From Sphingobium sp. B2D3C (GTDB lineage: Bacteria; Pseudomonadota; Alphaproteobacteria; Sphingomonadales; Sphingomonadaceae): 64,000 nucleotides of DNA. Positions 38,370-46,469 of this stretch are shown here, piece after piece. The DNA lies in NCBI RefSeq assembly GCF_025961835.1, contig NZ_JAOQOK010000001.1, forward strand, positions 2,914,001 to 2,978,000, in the 5' to 3' direction. Position 1 is the stretch's first letter. The number at the start of each line of letters is the position of its first letter. Made by a program: the position numbers and the translations under genes. The notes beneath the pieces were generated by a model, which saw nothing but the letters and a program-made list of their open reading frames with translations, had not been told where the DNA came from and made no database searches.

Positions 38370-39881
38370 TCAATTCACTGGCGCGCGCCGCCTGTAACTC
38401 AGCGCTTCCGCGACATGCACCCGCCCCACCGTCTCCGCGCCCGCCAGATCGGCAATGGTGCGGGCGACCCGGAGCACGCGGGTATAGCCCCGCGCGCTGA
38501 GCTTCATTGCCGCAGCAGCCTGCGCGAGAAGATCGCGGCCCGGCGCATCCGGCGCGGCGTAGGCATCGAGCGCATCGCCGGTCAGTTCCGCATTGGTGCG
38601 CGCACCACCGCTCGATGCCGCGCGCGCCGTCTGGCGGGCCCGGGCCTGCGCGACCCGGGCGGCGACCTCCGCCGATCCCTCGACCGGGGGCGGGAGCAGC
38701 AGATCCGCCGCGGAAACCGCGCCGACCTCCACCTGCAGATCGATCCGGTCCAGCAGCGGTCCCGAAACCTTCGCCTGATAATCCCCCGCACAGCGTGGCG
38801 CCCGCGAGCAGGCCAAAGCGGGATCGGCGAGATGCCCGCAGCGGCAAGGATTCATCGCGGCAATCAGCTGGACCCGCGCCGGGAAGGTCACATGCGCATT
38901 GGCGCGCGCGACGCTGACCTCGCCCGTCTCCAGCGGCTGCCGCAAACTATCCAGCACCGCGCGCTGAAATTCGGGCAGCTCGTCCAGAAACAGCACGCCC
39001 AGATGCGCGAGGCTGACTTCCCCCGGCTTCACCCGCAGCCCGCCCCCGACCAGCGCCGCCATGGAGGCACTGTGATGCGGCGCGCGATAGGGGCGGTTCT
39101 GGCTGATCCGCCCGCCCGAGAGCGTACCGGCCACGGAAGCGACCATGGAAACTTCCAGCGCTTCGGCCGGGGTCAGCGGCGGCAATATGCCGGGCAGGCA
39201 ACTCGCCATCAGGGATTTGCCCGCGCCCGGCGGCCCGACCATCACCAGATTATGGCCACCGGCCGCCGCGATCTCCAGCGCTCGCTTAGCGACCTCCTGG
39301 CCCTTCACTTGCCGCAGATCCGGCCCCGGCACAGGCGGTTCGACAGTGCCGGGTGCCGGGCGCGGCAGCACCGTCGCGCCCTTGAGATGATTGATGAGAC
39401 CGAGCAGATCCGGCGCAGCCAGCACGCCTTCCGAGCCTGCCCAGGCAGCCTCCGACCCTTGCGCCGCCGGGCAGATCAGCGTCTTGTCCGCCTGCGCCGC
39501 ATGGAGTGCGGCCAGCAGCACACCCGGCACCGGCGCGATGCGCCCGTCCAATCCCAGCTCACCGACGACGAGATGATCGGCCAGTTGCTCGGCATCCACC
39601 ACGCCCATCGCCCCCAACAAGGCGAGCGCAATCGGCAGATCGTAATGCGAGCCTTCCTTGGGCAGGTCGGCCGGCGAAAGATTGACCGTGATGCGCTTGG
39701 GCGGCAGCGAGAGGCCGATGGCGGCGATGGCATTGCGCACGCGCTCGCGGCTTTCCGCCACGGCCTTGTCCGCCAGCCCGACGACGATGAAGTTCGGCAA
39801 GCCGGAGACAAGCTGGCACTGCACCTCGACAGGCCGGGCCTCCAGCCCGAGAAACGCCACCGTTTCCACCGTCGCCACCAA
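38370..39881 (-). CDS. YifB/ComM family Mg-chelatase-like AAA+ ATPase
   Basis: A 503-residue ATPase with an N-terminal Lon-like (ChlI) domain (about 1-165) and an AAA+ domain with Walker A GPPGAGKS and Walker B VLFLDELPEF. The C-terminal part has the Cys pattern MNPCRCGH...CSRAPRC. ComM homologues act as helicases promoting branch migration during transformation in naturally competent bacteria. Single gene, normal length. Confidence 0.95.
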   Translation of the reverse strand: MVATVETVAFLGLEARPVEVQCQLVSGLPNFIVVGLADKAVAESRERVRNAIAAIGLSLPPKRITVNLSPADLPKEGSHYDLPIALALLGAMGVVDAEQLADHLVVGELGLDGRIAPVPGVLLAALHAAQADKTLICPAAQGSEAAWAGSEGVLAAPDLLGLINHLKGATVLPRPAPGTVEPPVPGPDLRQVKGQEVAKRALEIAAAGGHNLVMVGPPGAGKSLMASCLPGILPPLTPAEALEVSMVASVAGTLSGGRISQNRPYRAPHHSASMAALVGGGLRVKPGEVSLAHLGVLFLDELPEFQRAVLDSLRQPLETGEVSVARANAHVTFPARVQLIAAMNPCRCGHLADPALACSRAPRCAGDYQAKVSGPLLDRIDLQVEVGAVSAADLLLPPPVEGSAEVAARVAQARARQTARAASSGGARTNAELTGDALDAYAAPDAPGRDLLAQAAAAMKLSARGYTRVLRVARTIADLAGAETVGRVHVAEALSYRRRAPVN

Positions 39882-39920
39882 GCTTGCCCCCTCTTTGTTC
39901 CCCTCCCTGTCTATGTCGGG

Positions 39921-40643
39921 TCAGAGGGGCAAAGTCGAGCCGCTTTCGTTGGGCTGGTATCGAGCCGGCAAGTTGAACAGCGCCGCGAAGTGCGCCTCCA
40001 GCGCCGCATCGCCACTCACGCTGAGCTCGCCCGTCTCGGCAAGCTGGTCGACGGGCATCTTGCCGTAGAAGCGCTTGGCAAGGCCGCGCGCGCTGCCCTC
40101 ATAGGCGAAGTCCGGCGCCGAGACCTCGCCGGCTTCGACATGATAAAGCCCGCGATCCAGACTGGCGCGATAGGGCGTGCCGTCAATGCGAAAGCCGACC
40201 TGCAGCACCATCTCCGCCGCCGCTGCCCGATCCAGATTGATCTTGAAGGAGAGCATCATGGCCGTGCCGTTGAGCGGCAGCATCCGGTCATGCGTCGGCG
40301 AGCGATAGGCCCATTGCGCCATCGCCAGCACCATCGGCTCGGCCTCCCTGCCCCATGGCGTCAGGCCATAAACCTGCACATTGGCGGGCGGCGGCAAGCG
40401 CAGACGCTCGACAATGTGGCGCTCCTCCAGCTCGGTCAGGCGCTGGGTGAGCACATTGGCGCTCAGCCCCGGCAAGGCGGCGCGCAGATCGGAAAAGCGA
40501 CGCGGCCCAAGCAGCAATTCTCGGACGACAAGCAGCGCCCAGCGCTCCCCGACCAGATCGAGCCCGTGCGCAAGGCCGCAGGCGTCGTCAAACCGGCGCT
40601 TCTGCGGCGGATTCGGCTCGCGAGTTATTTTTTCTAACTCCAT
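39921..40643 (-). CDS. HxlR-family transcriptional regulator
   Basis: A 240-residue regulator. An HxlR winged helix (about 18-110: ERWALLVVRELLLGPRRFSDL, GLSANVLTQRLTELEERHIV, YGLTPWGRE) is followed by a C-terminal SCP2-like domain (about 125-225) that may bind a hydrophobic ligand. It is divergent from the VOC/GST cassette with an 88-base spacer, so it most likely controls that operon and itself. Confidence 0.9.
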   Translation of the reverse strand: MELEKITREPNPPQKRRFDDACGLAHGLDLVGERWALLVVRELLLGPRRFSDLRAALPGLSANVLTQRLTELEERHIVERLRLPPPANVQVYGLTPWGREAEPMVLAMAQWAYRSPTHDRMLPLNGTAMMLSFKINLDRAAAAEMVLQVGFRIDGTPYRASLDRGLYHVEAGEVSAPDFAYEGSARGLAKRFYGKMPVDQLAETGELSVSGDAALEAHFAALFNLPARYQPNESGSTLPL

Positions 40644-40644
40644 A

Positions 40645-40652
40645 GTTGCAAC
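40645..40652. promoter_or_regulatory. Candidate HxlR operator in the divergent spacer
   Basis: The perfect 8-base palindrome GTTGCAAC lies one base upstream of the regulator's start codon, in an AT-rich patch (ATAGTTGCAACATCTAAT). A second dyad, GAGTTA...TAACTC at 40622-40640, runs into the first codons. Either could be the binding site. The same 8-mer also occurs at 1892-1899, so it is not unique. Confidence 0.35.
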
Positions 40653-40731
40653 ATCTAATTTCTTCCGTCAAGGTCGGTGATTCGGATGGGTCGATACGGC
40701 GAGAGGGTTTGGGAGAGGACGGGTAGCTGCC

Positions 40732-41145
40732 ATGGAACGGATGATTTTCGTCAATTTGCCAGTCACGGATCTGGCACAGTCGATGCGCTTCTATGAGGCG
40801 ATCGGAGCAGTCAACGATCCGCAATTCACCGACGAGAGCGCCGCGATGATGCGCTTTTCCGAGACGATCTGCGTCATGCTGCTCACCCGCGAGCGCTTTG
40901 CCAGTTTCACGCCGCGAAAAATTCCCGATGCGCATGAATGTGCGCAAGTGCTGCTCGCACTCAGCGAGGAGAGCCGTGCGTCCGTGGATGCGATCACGGA
41001 GCGCGCGGCTGCCGCGGGCGGCACGCCCGATCCCAATCCGCTGCAGGACCACGGCTTCATGTATGGCCGCAGCTTCGCCGATCCCGATGGCCACATCTGG
41101 GAAACCGCGTGGATGGACATGAGCGCCGTCCCGCAACCGGCCTGA
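40732..41145 (+). CDS. VOC (glyoxalase/extradiol-fold) family protein
   Basis: A 137-residue single-module VOC protein: MIFVNLPVTDLAQSMRFYEAIGA at the N-terminus and FADPDGHIWETAWMD at the C-terminus are the two halves of the fold, with likely metal residues in HGF, DGHIW and E. First gene of the seven-gene cassette. Many such proteins isomerise or ring-open small electrophiles or bind antibiotics; the substrate is unknown. Confidence 0.88.
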   Translation: MERMIFVNLPVTDLAQSMRFYEAIGAVNDPQFTDESAAMMRFSETICVMLLTRERFASFTPRKIPDAHECAQVLLALSEESRASVDAITERAAAAGGTPDPNPLQDHGFMYGRSFADPDGHIWETAWMDMSAVPQPA

Positions 41146-41168
41146 GCGCTTCGGCAGGAGATGCGACC

Positions 41169-41399
41169 ATGTCCTTCCAGGCCTATCTGGACACGATCAA
41201 GGCAAAAACCGGCCAGTCGCCGGACGACTTGCGCGCTTACGCCGCCTTTCAAGGCTTTCTCGACGACGAGAAGAAGCTGCGCCCGGAGGTGAAGGCGGCG
41301 ACGCTGGTCGCCAGTCTCAAGCGCGATTTCGATCTCGGTCAGGGTCACGCGATGGCAGTCTACGCCCTGCTCAAGGGTACGCGCAAGGAAGGCGACTGA
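41169..41399 (+). CDS. DUF4287 domain protein
   Basis: A 76-residue protein: MSFQAYLDTIKAKTGQSPDD, then the closing LGQGHAMAVYALLKG, which is the family's hallmark. Entirely DUF4287, a small helical domain of unknown function often beside VOC or DUF5655 proteins. ATG 41169 has GCAGGAG upstream. Second gene of the cassette, 23 bases after the first. Confidence 0.88.
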   Translation: MSFQAYLDTIKAKTGQSPDDLRAYAAFQGFLDDEKKLRPEVKAATLVASLKRDFDLGQGHAMAVYALLKGTRKEGD

Positions 41400-41438
41400 G
41401 CCCCTGCGGCATTCAGACCGCATAGAGAGGAGTGATAC

Positions 41439-42122
41439 ATGTCTCAGAGGGATAGCGCCTCCATCGAGGTGACTGCATTTTCATGGGTGCCGCCGTTCGC
41501 GCGCGGCCATGTCCGCGATCTGCGGGTGCGCTGGGCGCTGGAGGAGGCAGGCCTCGATTATCGCACCCGCCTGATCAGCGCCATCGACCGGCCGGCGGAC
41601 TATTATCGCGAGCAGCCCTTCGGCCAGGTGCCGCATTATCGGGAAGGGGATGTCGCCCTGTTCGAGAGTGGCGCCATCGTCCTCCACATCGCCGAGAAGG
41701 ACGAGCGGCTGATGCCGCGCGATCCCGTCGGGCGGGCGCGGGCGATCACATGGGCCGTCGCCGCACTCAACAGCATCGAGCCGGGCATCATGCACCTTGC
41801 CGACATCGACCTGTTCTGCGCCGGGCAGGAGTGGGCGAGGCTGCGCCGCCCGGATGCCGTCAAGCAGGTGGAAGGCCGCCTCGACCGGCTTGCCGCAGCG
41901 CTGGGCGACAAACCCTGGCTGGAAGAGCGCTTCACGGTCGGCGACCTTCTGATGGTCGAGGCGCTGCGCAATCTCTCGCCGGATCGCCTCGCCATACCGG
42001 ACGTGCTGACCGCCTATGTCGCGCGCGGCGAGGCGCGTCCCGCATTCAAGGCCGCCATGGCGGCGCAAATGGCCGACTTCATCTCCGATGATGCGGTCCA
42101 ATCAGAAGGAGTATCCGCATGA
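41439..42122 (+). CDS. Glutathione S-transferase family protein
   Basis: A 227-residue GST. The N-terminal thioredoxin-like domain has TAFSWVPPFARGHVRDLRVRWALEEAGLDY, the cis-Pro region FGQVPHYREGDVALFESGAIVLHIAE with the ES glutathione contact, and a helical C-terminal domain (WLEERFTVGDLLMVEAL). It overlaps the DUF1428 gene by four bases (ATGA). Cytoplasmic; substrate unknown. Confidence 0.92.
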   Translation: MSQRDSASIEVTAFSWVPPFARGHVRDLRVRWALEEAGLDYRTRLISAIDRPADYYREQPFGQVPHYREGDVALFESGAIVLHIAEKDERLMPRDPVGRARAITWAVAALNSIEPGIMHLADIDLFCAGQEWARLRRPDAVKQVEGRLDRLAAALGDKPWLEERFTVGDLLMVEALRNLSPDRLAIPDVLTAYVARGEARPAFKAAMAAQMADFISDDAVQSEGVSA

Positions 42123-42478
42123 CCTATATCGATGGCATCCTCGTGCCGGTGAAACCCGGCCGCAAGGCAGACTATCTGGAAATCGCCCGCCGGGTCGATC
42201 CACTCTTCATCGAATATGGCGCGCTGCGCGTGGTGGAGGGCTGGAATGACGATGTGCAGCCCGGCAAGACCAACGATCTGCGCACCGCCGTCCTGGCGGA
42301 AGAGGGCGAGGATGTCGTCTTCTCCTGGATCGAGTGGCCGGACAAGGCGACTCGCGATTCCGGCTGGCAGAAGCTGATGGCCGACGAGCGCATGGCGCAC
42401 GCCCCGGAGGACAATCCAATGGTCGGCCCGCGCATGATCTACGGTGGGTTCACCGTGATTCTGGACGAGCGCAAATAG
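42119..42478 (+). CDS. DUF1428 family protein
   Basis: A 119-residue dimeric alpha/beta-barrel-type protein: MTYIDGILVPVKPGRKADYL, VVEGWNDDVQPGKTNDL, VVFSWIEWPDKATRDSGW and the closing MIYGGFTVILD are family landmarks. The family lacks an assigned function. It is translationally coupled to the preceding GST. Confidence 0.92.
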   Translation: MTYIDGILVPVKPGRKADYLEIARRVDPLFIEYGALRVVEGWNDDVQPGKTNDLRTAVLAEEGEDVVFSWIEWPDKATRDSGWQKLMADERMAHAPEDNPMVGPRMIYGGFTVILDERK

Positions 42479-42501
42479 CATTGGCGGGAGGAGGAGGCCC
42501 C

Positions 42502-43272
42502 ATGACCAACAGGCACGGCGAATTCATCTGGTACGAGCTGATGACCTCCGATCTGGCGGCCGCACGCGCCTTCTACGGGGCCGTGGTCGGCTGGAGCATC
42601 GCGGAGCGAAGCGACATGCCGGGCATGGACTATCGCATGATCCGCGCCGCCGATGGCGAGGTCGGGGGCATGATGGCGCTGGATGCCGAGATGATCGCCG
42701 GCGGCGGCCGCCCGATCTGGCTCGGCTATATCGGCGTCGATGATGTCGATGCGATAGCGGCGGCGATCCCGGCCATGGGCGGTCGCCTCTACGTACAGCC
42801 GCAGGACATCCCCGGTGTCGGCCGCTTCGCCATGGCCGCCGACCCGCACGGCGCGCCCTTCTACATCATGCGTGGCAGCGTCGAGGGTGGCGTCAGCCGC
42901 GCCTTCTCGCCGCAAGCGGTGGGCCATTGCGGCTGGAACGAACTATCCTCGCCGGACCAGCCGGCAGCGCTCGCCTTCTATACAGGCCTGTTCGGCTGGA
43001 CCAATCCCTCCGCCATGCCGATGGGGCCGATGGGCGACTATCGCTTCCTGTCCGTGGGCGATCTGCCCATCGGCGCCAGTCTGGAACAGAAAGACCAGCG
43101 GGCCGAATGGCGCTTCTATTTCCGGGTGCCGTCCATCCGCGCTGCGATGGAAGCAGTGGCGGCGCATGGCGGCACCATCACCACAGGCCCCCATGAGGTT
43201 CCCGGCGGTGACTGGGTCGTCATGGGCACCGATCCGCAGGGCGCGCGTTTTGCGCTTGTGGGCGGTCGATAA
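42502..43272 (+). CDS. Two-module VOC family protein
   Basis: A 256-residue protein with two VOC modules. Module 1 (about 5-125) has FIWYELMTSDLAAARAFYGAVVGW and MAADPHGAPFYIM. Module 2 (about 138-256) has CGWNELSSPDQPAALAFYTGLFGW and MGTDPQGARFALV. It is of the type annotated as hydroxylase- or glyoxalase-like. A ribosome site GGGAGGAGGAGG precedes ATG 42502. Fifth gene of the cassette. Confidence 0.92.
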   Translation: MTNRHGEFIWYELMTSDLAAARAFYGAVVGWSIAERSDMPGMDYRMIRAADGEVGGMMALDAEMIAGGGRPIWLGYIGVDDVDAIAAAIPAMGGRLYVQPQDIPGVGRFAMAADPHGAPFYIMRGSVEGGVSRAFSPQAVGHCGWNELSSPDQPAALAFYTGLFGWTNPSAMPMGPMGDYRFLSVGDLPIGASLEQKDQRAEWRFYFRVPSIRAAMEAVAAHGGTITTGPHEVPGGDWVVMGTDPQGARFALVGGR

Positions 43273-43284
43273 GGAGGAGCGAGC

Positions 43285-43776
43285 ATGACCAGCGCGATCA
43301 CGCCCTGCATCTGGATGGACGGGACAGCCGAGGAGGCCGCGACCTTCTACGTCTCGCTCTTCCCGGATTCCCGCATCGACCGGATCGTCCGCTATGTCGA
43401 TGACTCGCCCTTCCCGCCCAATTTCCCCGCCGGCACGGCCATGCTCGTGCTGTTCACGCTGAGCGGCCGTCCCTTCTCCGCATTGAACGGCGGGCCGATG
43501 TTTCCGCAGACCGAAGCCGTGTCCTTCGTCATCCCCGTCGAGGATCAGGCCGAGCTGGACCGCGTCTGGACCGCACTCATCGCGGATGGCGGCGCGGAAA
43601 GCATGTGCGGCTGGTGCAAGGATCGCTTCGGCGTCTCCTGGCAGGTCGTGCCGCGCCGGGCGCTGGAGATGCAGGCCAGCGACGACGCAGACGCCGTCCG
43701 CCGCATGAGCAGCGCGCTGATGACCATGCACAAGATCGACATCGCCACGCTCGAAACCGCCTTTTCCGGAGACTGA
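43285..43776 (+). CDS. PhnB-like VOC family protein
   Basis: A 163-residue protein of the PhnB/'3-demethylubiquinone methyltransferase-like' VOC group: ITPCIWMDGTAEEAATFYVSLFPDS, FTLSGRPFSALNGGPMFPQTEAVSF and CKDRFGVSWQVVPRRALEM are typical. Despite the old name, these proteins lack a methyltransferase fold. Spacing of 12 bases from the preceding gene, with AAGGAGGAG upstream. Confidence 0.92.
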   Translation: MTSAITPCIWMDGTAEEAATFYVSLFPDSRIDRIVRYVDDSPFPPNFPAGTAMLVLFTLSGRPFSALNGGPMFPQTEAVSFVIPVEDQAELDRVWTALIADGGAESMCGWCKDRFGVSWQVVPRRALEMQASDDADAVRRMSSALMTMHKIDIATLETAFSGD

Positions 43777-43780
43777 CCCC

Positions 43781-44437
43781 GTGAGTTACATCCTCTTTGC
43801 CCATCCCTTCTCCAGCTACAGCTGGAAGGCGATGATCGCGCTGCACGAGAAGGAACTGCCCTACACGCTGCGCAATGTGGAAGACGAAGGCGTGATGGAC
43901 GCGCTGCGCGACCAGTGGCCGCTCGGCAAGTTCCCGGTGCTGATGGATGAAGACACACCGGTGATCGAGGCGACGACGATCATCGAATATCTCGACCTGC
44001 GCCACTATGAGCGCGCGCCCTTGATTCCCGCCACTGCCCATGATGCGCTGGATGTGCGCTTCATGGATCGCGTGTTCGACAATCATGTGATGACGCCGGT
44101 TCAGGCGGCGGTGACCGAGGCCCTGCCCCACCTCATCGGCGCGAGCGATCCGGTGCGCACCCAGCGCGCGCGCGATGCGCTCGAGACCATTTATGGCTGG
44201 CTGGAAACGCGGCTGACCGGGCATCTCTGGGCCTCGCCGCAAGGGTTCAGCATGGCGGATTGCGCCGCCGCGCCGGCTCTGTTCTATGCCGATTGGGTCC
44301 ACCCCATCGGCGAGCGCTATCCGGAAGTGCGCGCCTATCGCGGGCGGCTGAACGAGCGCCCGTCGGTTGCCCGCTGCATCGAGGGCGCGAGGCCCTATCG
44401 CCATTATTTCCCGCTCGGCGCGCCGGACCGGGATTGA
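43781..44437 (+). CDS. Glutathione S-transferase family protein
   Basis: A 218-residue GST: YILFAHPFSSYSWKAMIALHEKELPYTLRNVED (thioredoxin-like half), GKFPVLMDEDTPVIEATTIIEYLD, and a helical C-terminal half with FSMADCAAAPALFYADW. Start GTG 43781, four bases after the preceding stop. Seventh and last gene of the cassette. Only moderately similar to the GST at 41439-42122. Confidence 0.92.
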   Translation: MSYILFAHPFSSYSWKAMIALHEKELPYTLRNVEDEGVMDALRDQWPLGKFPVLMDEDTPVIEATTIIEYLDLRHYERAPLIPATAHDALDVRFMDRVFDNHVMTPVQAAVTEALPHLIGASDPVRTQRARDALETIYGWLETRLTGHLWASPQGFSMADCAAAPALFYADWVHPIGERYPEVRAYRGRLNERPSVARCIEGARPYRHYFPLGAPDRD

Positions 44438-44511
44438 AATCCTCTAACCATCGGCCGGCTGCCGAGGGGTCACGCTCCCACGCTCCCCCCGGCCTGTGGC
44501 CCCTGTAGTGA

Positions 44512-44811
44512 TCAGTGCTGGCTCGCGATCCGGGTTTCGCCGCCCTTGCTGATCTGCACGGTCTCACCCGCGCCTTCGATCCGCGCGCCGGCATAGCTCA
44601 GCTCCTTCTCGGTCACGCAAACCCGGCGGGACATGCGCGTGCCGGTCGTCGCCTGCTGCTTGAAGCAATAGAAGGTCTGGCCACCACGCTTCAGCACCTT
44701 GGCCGGGATCTGATAGGTAGCTTCGGCAGCAGGCGCGGCCAGCGCCGGCTGGGCCAGCGGCAGGATGGCGATAGCGGCAGCGGCGGCGATCAGATGAAAT
44801 TTGCTCGACAT
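44512..44811 (-). CDS. Small secreted protein of unknown family
   Basis: A 99-residue protein: signal peptide (HLIAAAAAIAILPLAQPALA, cleavage after ALA) and a 70-residue mature part with two Cys (YCFKQ and RRVCVTEKEL) that could form a disulfide. The mature part opens EATYQIPAKVLKRGGQTFYC. I do not recognise a family. It is opposite to the GST cassette and preceded by a perfect hairpin close to its start codon. Confidence 0.7.
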   Translation of the reverse strand: MSSKFHLIAAAAAIAILPLAQPALAAPAAEATYQIPAKVLKRGGQTFYCFKQQATTGTRMSRRVCVTEKELSYAGARIEGAGETVQISKGGETRIASQH

Positions 44812-44824
44812 GTTGGTTCTCCCT

Positions 44825-44840
44825 ACTGAATTTTTTCAGT
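44825..44840 (-). promoter_or_regulatory. Inverted repeat in the leader of the small secreted protein gene
   Basis: ACTGAA-TTTT-TTCAGT, a perfect 6-4-6 dyad, 14 bases upstream of the start codon at 44811. In RNA it could form a weak hairpin near the ribosome site; as DNA it could be an operator. The remaining 44841-45101 is AT-richer than the window average and carries no gene I can support. Confidence 0.4.
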
Positions 44841-45101
44841 CCCGAATGACTGACACACAAGGCACTGCACTTTGCGTGCCAAATCATAAAAACACGTCTT
44901 TTCAGTGGGTTGAAAATCAGGAGGCTCAGCGCCTTCAAAAGTCTCCTCCCACAGGTTGGTTATTCATTCAGATAGTTGGCGAAATTCACCATCACACACC
45001 GAGCGCCATATCGAGAGCACGCTATTTTGTTTGCGCGTCATCCGCTCTACGCTCACCACCGCGAACAGAATGGGGGGCACACACCCCGTGAGGAGAGCCA
45101 G

Positions 45102-45164
45102 ATGATGAGGATGACGAAGGCGGCGTCGAACGCGCCCGCCAAGGCCCGCGAGGCACGGCGCTGA
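45102..45164 (+). CDS. Candidate 20-residue leader peptide of the alpha-hydroxyacid oxidase gene
   Basis: ORF MMRMTKAASNAPAKAREARR with GAGGAG as ribosome site near 45090, ending in TGA immediately followed by the ATG of the oxidase gene. The oxidase start has no strong site of its own, so translation is probably coupled through this leader. It is basic and has no family. An alternative is that it is simply a short upstream ORF without function. Confidence 0.45.
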   Translation: MMRMTKAASNAPAKAREARR

Positions 45165-46340
45165 ATGGTCTGGCCGCACAGCTTCACCGATCTGCGTGAC
45201 GCCGCCCGCCGCCGGCTACCGCGCTTCCTGTTCGATTATGTCGATGGCGGGAGCATCGACGAGCTGGCCCTGGCGCGCAACAGCGCCGCCGTTCGCGCCG
45301 TCACCTTGCGCCAGCAAGTGCTGAACGACGTCTCGGCATCCGACCTCTCGACCACTTTGTTCGGCCAGAAGCTCGCCATGCCCCTGATGCTCGCGCCGAT
45401 CGGCATGGGTGGATTGCTGGCGCGGCGCGGCGAGGCGCAGGCGATCCGCGCTGCCCATGCCAACGGTGTGCCGATGGTCGCCTCGACCGTGACGGTCTGC
45501 TCGGCGGAAGAAATCGCCGGCACCGGCCACCCCTTCTGGTTCCAGCTCTACATGGCGAAGGATCGCGCGTTCATCGCCGATCTGCTGGCCCGGGTGAAGG
45601 CACTGGGCTGCAACACGCTGTTCATGACCGTCGACCTGCCCTTGCCCGGCCCGCGCTGGCGCGACCAGCGCTCGGGGCTATCGGGGCCGCCCGGCCTGCG
45701 CGGTCAGACCCGGCGCTGGCGTGAGATCCTCGCCCATCCCGGCTGGGCCTGGGATGTGGGACTGCATGGCCGCCCGCATACGCTCGGCAATCTGGTGCCG
45801 ATCATGAACGGCAAGGTGCGCATGGGCGATTTTCTGCGCTGGAGCGGCCAGAACTTCGATCCGTCCGTCACCTGGAAGGATCTGGCCTTCGTTCGCGAGC
45901 ATTGGTCCGGCACGCTGGTGCTCAAGGGCATCATGGACCCGGCCGACGCAGTCCGCGCGGCGGAGATCGGTGCCGATGGCATCGTCGTCTCCAACCATGG
46001 CGGCCGCCAGCTCGATGCCACGGTCGGCACCGCGCAGGCGCTGCCGGATATCGTGGCAGCGGTGGGTGATCGCCTTACCGTGCTGATCGATGGCGGCATC
46101 CGCAACGGCCTCGATGTGCTGCGCATGCTGGCGCTGGGTGCCAAGGGCGTCATGATCGGCCGCCCCTGGGCCTTCGCCCTCGCCGCCGGGGGAGAAGCCG
46201 CCGTCTCCCGCATGCTCGCACAATATGCGCTCGAACTGCGCTCCGGCCTCGCGCTAACCGGCTGCGCCCGCGTAGCGGACGCCGGGCCGCATCTGCTCGA
46301 TCATCGGGGCGGGTTCGGTTCGGGACACGCGCAACCTTAG
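45165..46340 (+). CDS. lldD: FMN-dependent alpha-hydroxyacid dehydrogenase (L-lactate dehydrogenase-like)
   Basis: A 391-residue (S)-2-hydroxyacid oxidase fold protein: PRFLFDYVDGGSIDE, the FMN-binding MPLMLAPIGMGGLLARRGE, FQLYMAKDR, TVDLPLPGPRWRDQRSG, LVLKGIMDP with the active-site Lys, and VSNHGGRQLD with the catalytic His and Arg. It oxidises L-lactate or a related 2-hydroxyacid, probably feeding electrons to quinone. LldD is the best-known relative; mandelate or glycolate oxidases share these motifs, so the substrate is not proved. Confidence 0.85.
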   Translation: MVWPHSFTDLRDAARRRLPRFLFDYVDGGSIDELALARNSAAVRAVTLRQQVLNDVSASDLSTTLFGQKLAMPLMLAPIGMGGLLARRGEAQAIRAAHANGVPMVASTVTVCSAEEIAGTGHPFWFQLYMAKDRAFIADLLARVKALGCNTLFMTVDLPLPGPRWRDQRSGLSGPPGLRGQTRRWREILAHPGWAWDVGLHGRPHTLGNLVPIMNGKVRMGDFLRWSGQNFDPSVTWKDLAFVREHWSGTLVLKGIMDPADAVRAAEIGADGIVVSNHGGRQLDATVGTAQALPDIVAAVGDRLTVLIDGGIRNGLDVLRMLALGAKGVMIGRPWAFALAAGGEAAVSRMLAQYALELRSGLALTGCARVADAGPHLLDHRGGFGSGHAQP

Positions 46341-46453
46341 CCCCTCCTGTTCAGAGGAGGGGTTGGGGTGGTGCAGCAACCTCGCGATGACTCTTGGCGA
46401 TGCGATGCGCGCGCATCGCCACCACCCCCGGCCCCTCCTCTCAACAGGAGGGG
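46341..46453. repeat. Long imperfect inverted repeat between convergent genes
   Basis: The left part has the hairpin CCCCTCCTGTTCAGAGGAGG and continues with GGTTGGGGTGGTG. The right part has CCACCACCCCCGG then CCCCTCCTCTCAACAGGAGG. So each arm is itself a palindrome and the two arms are inverted to one another. It fills the gap between lldD (+) and ligB (-) from the first base after the lldD stop. It resembles other sphingomonad intergenic repeats and probably acts as a two-way transcription stop. Confidence 0.75.
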
Positions 46454-46469
46454 AGATTAAGCCTCCCCG

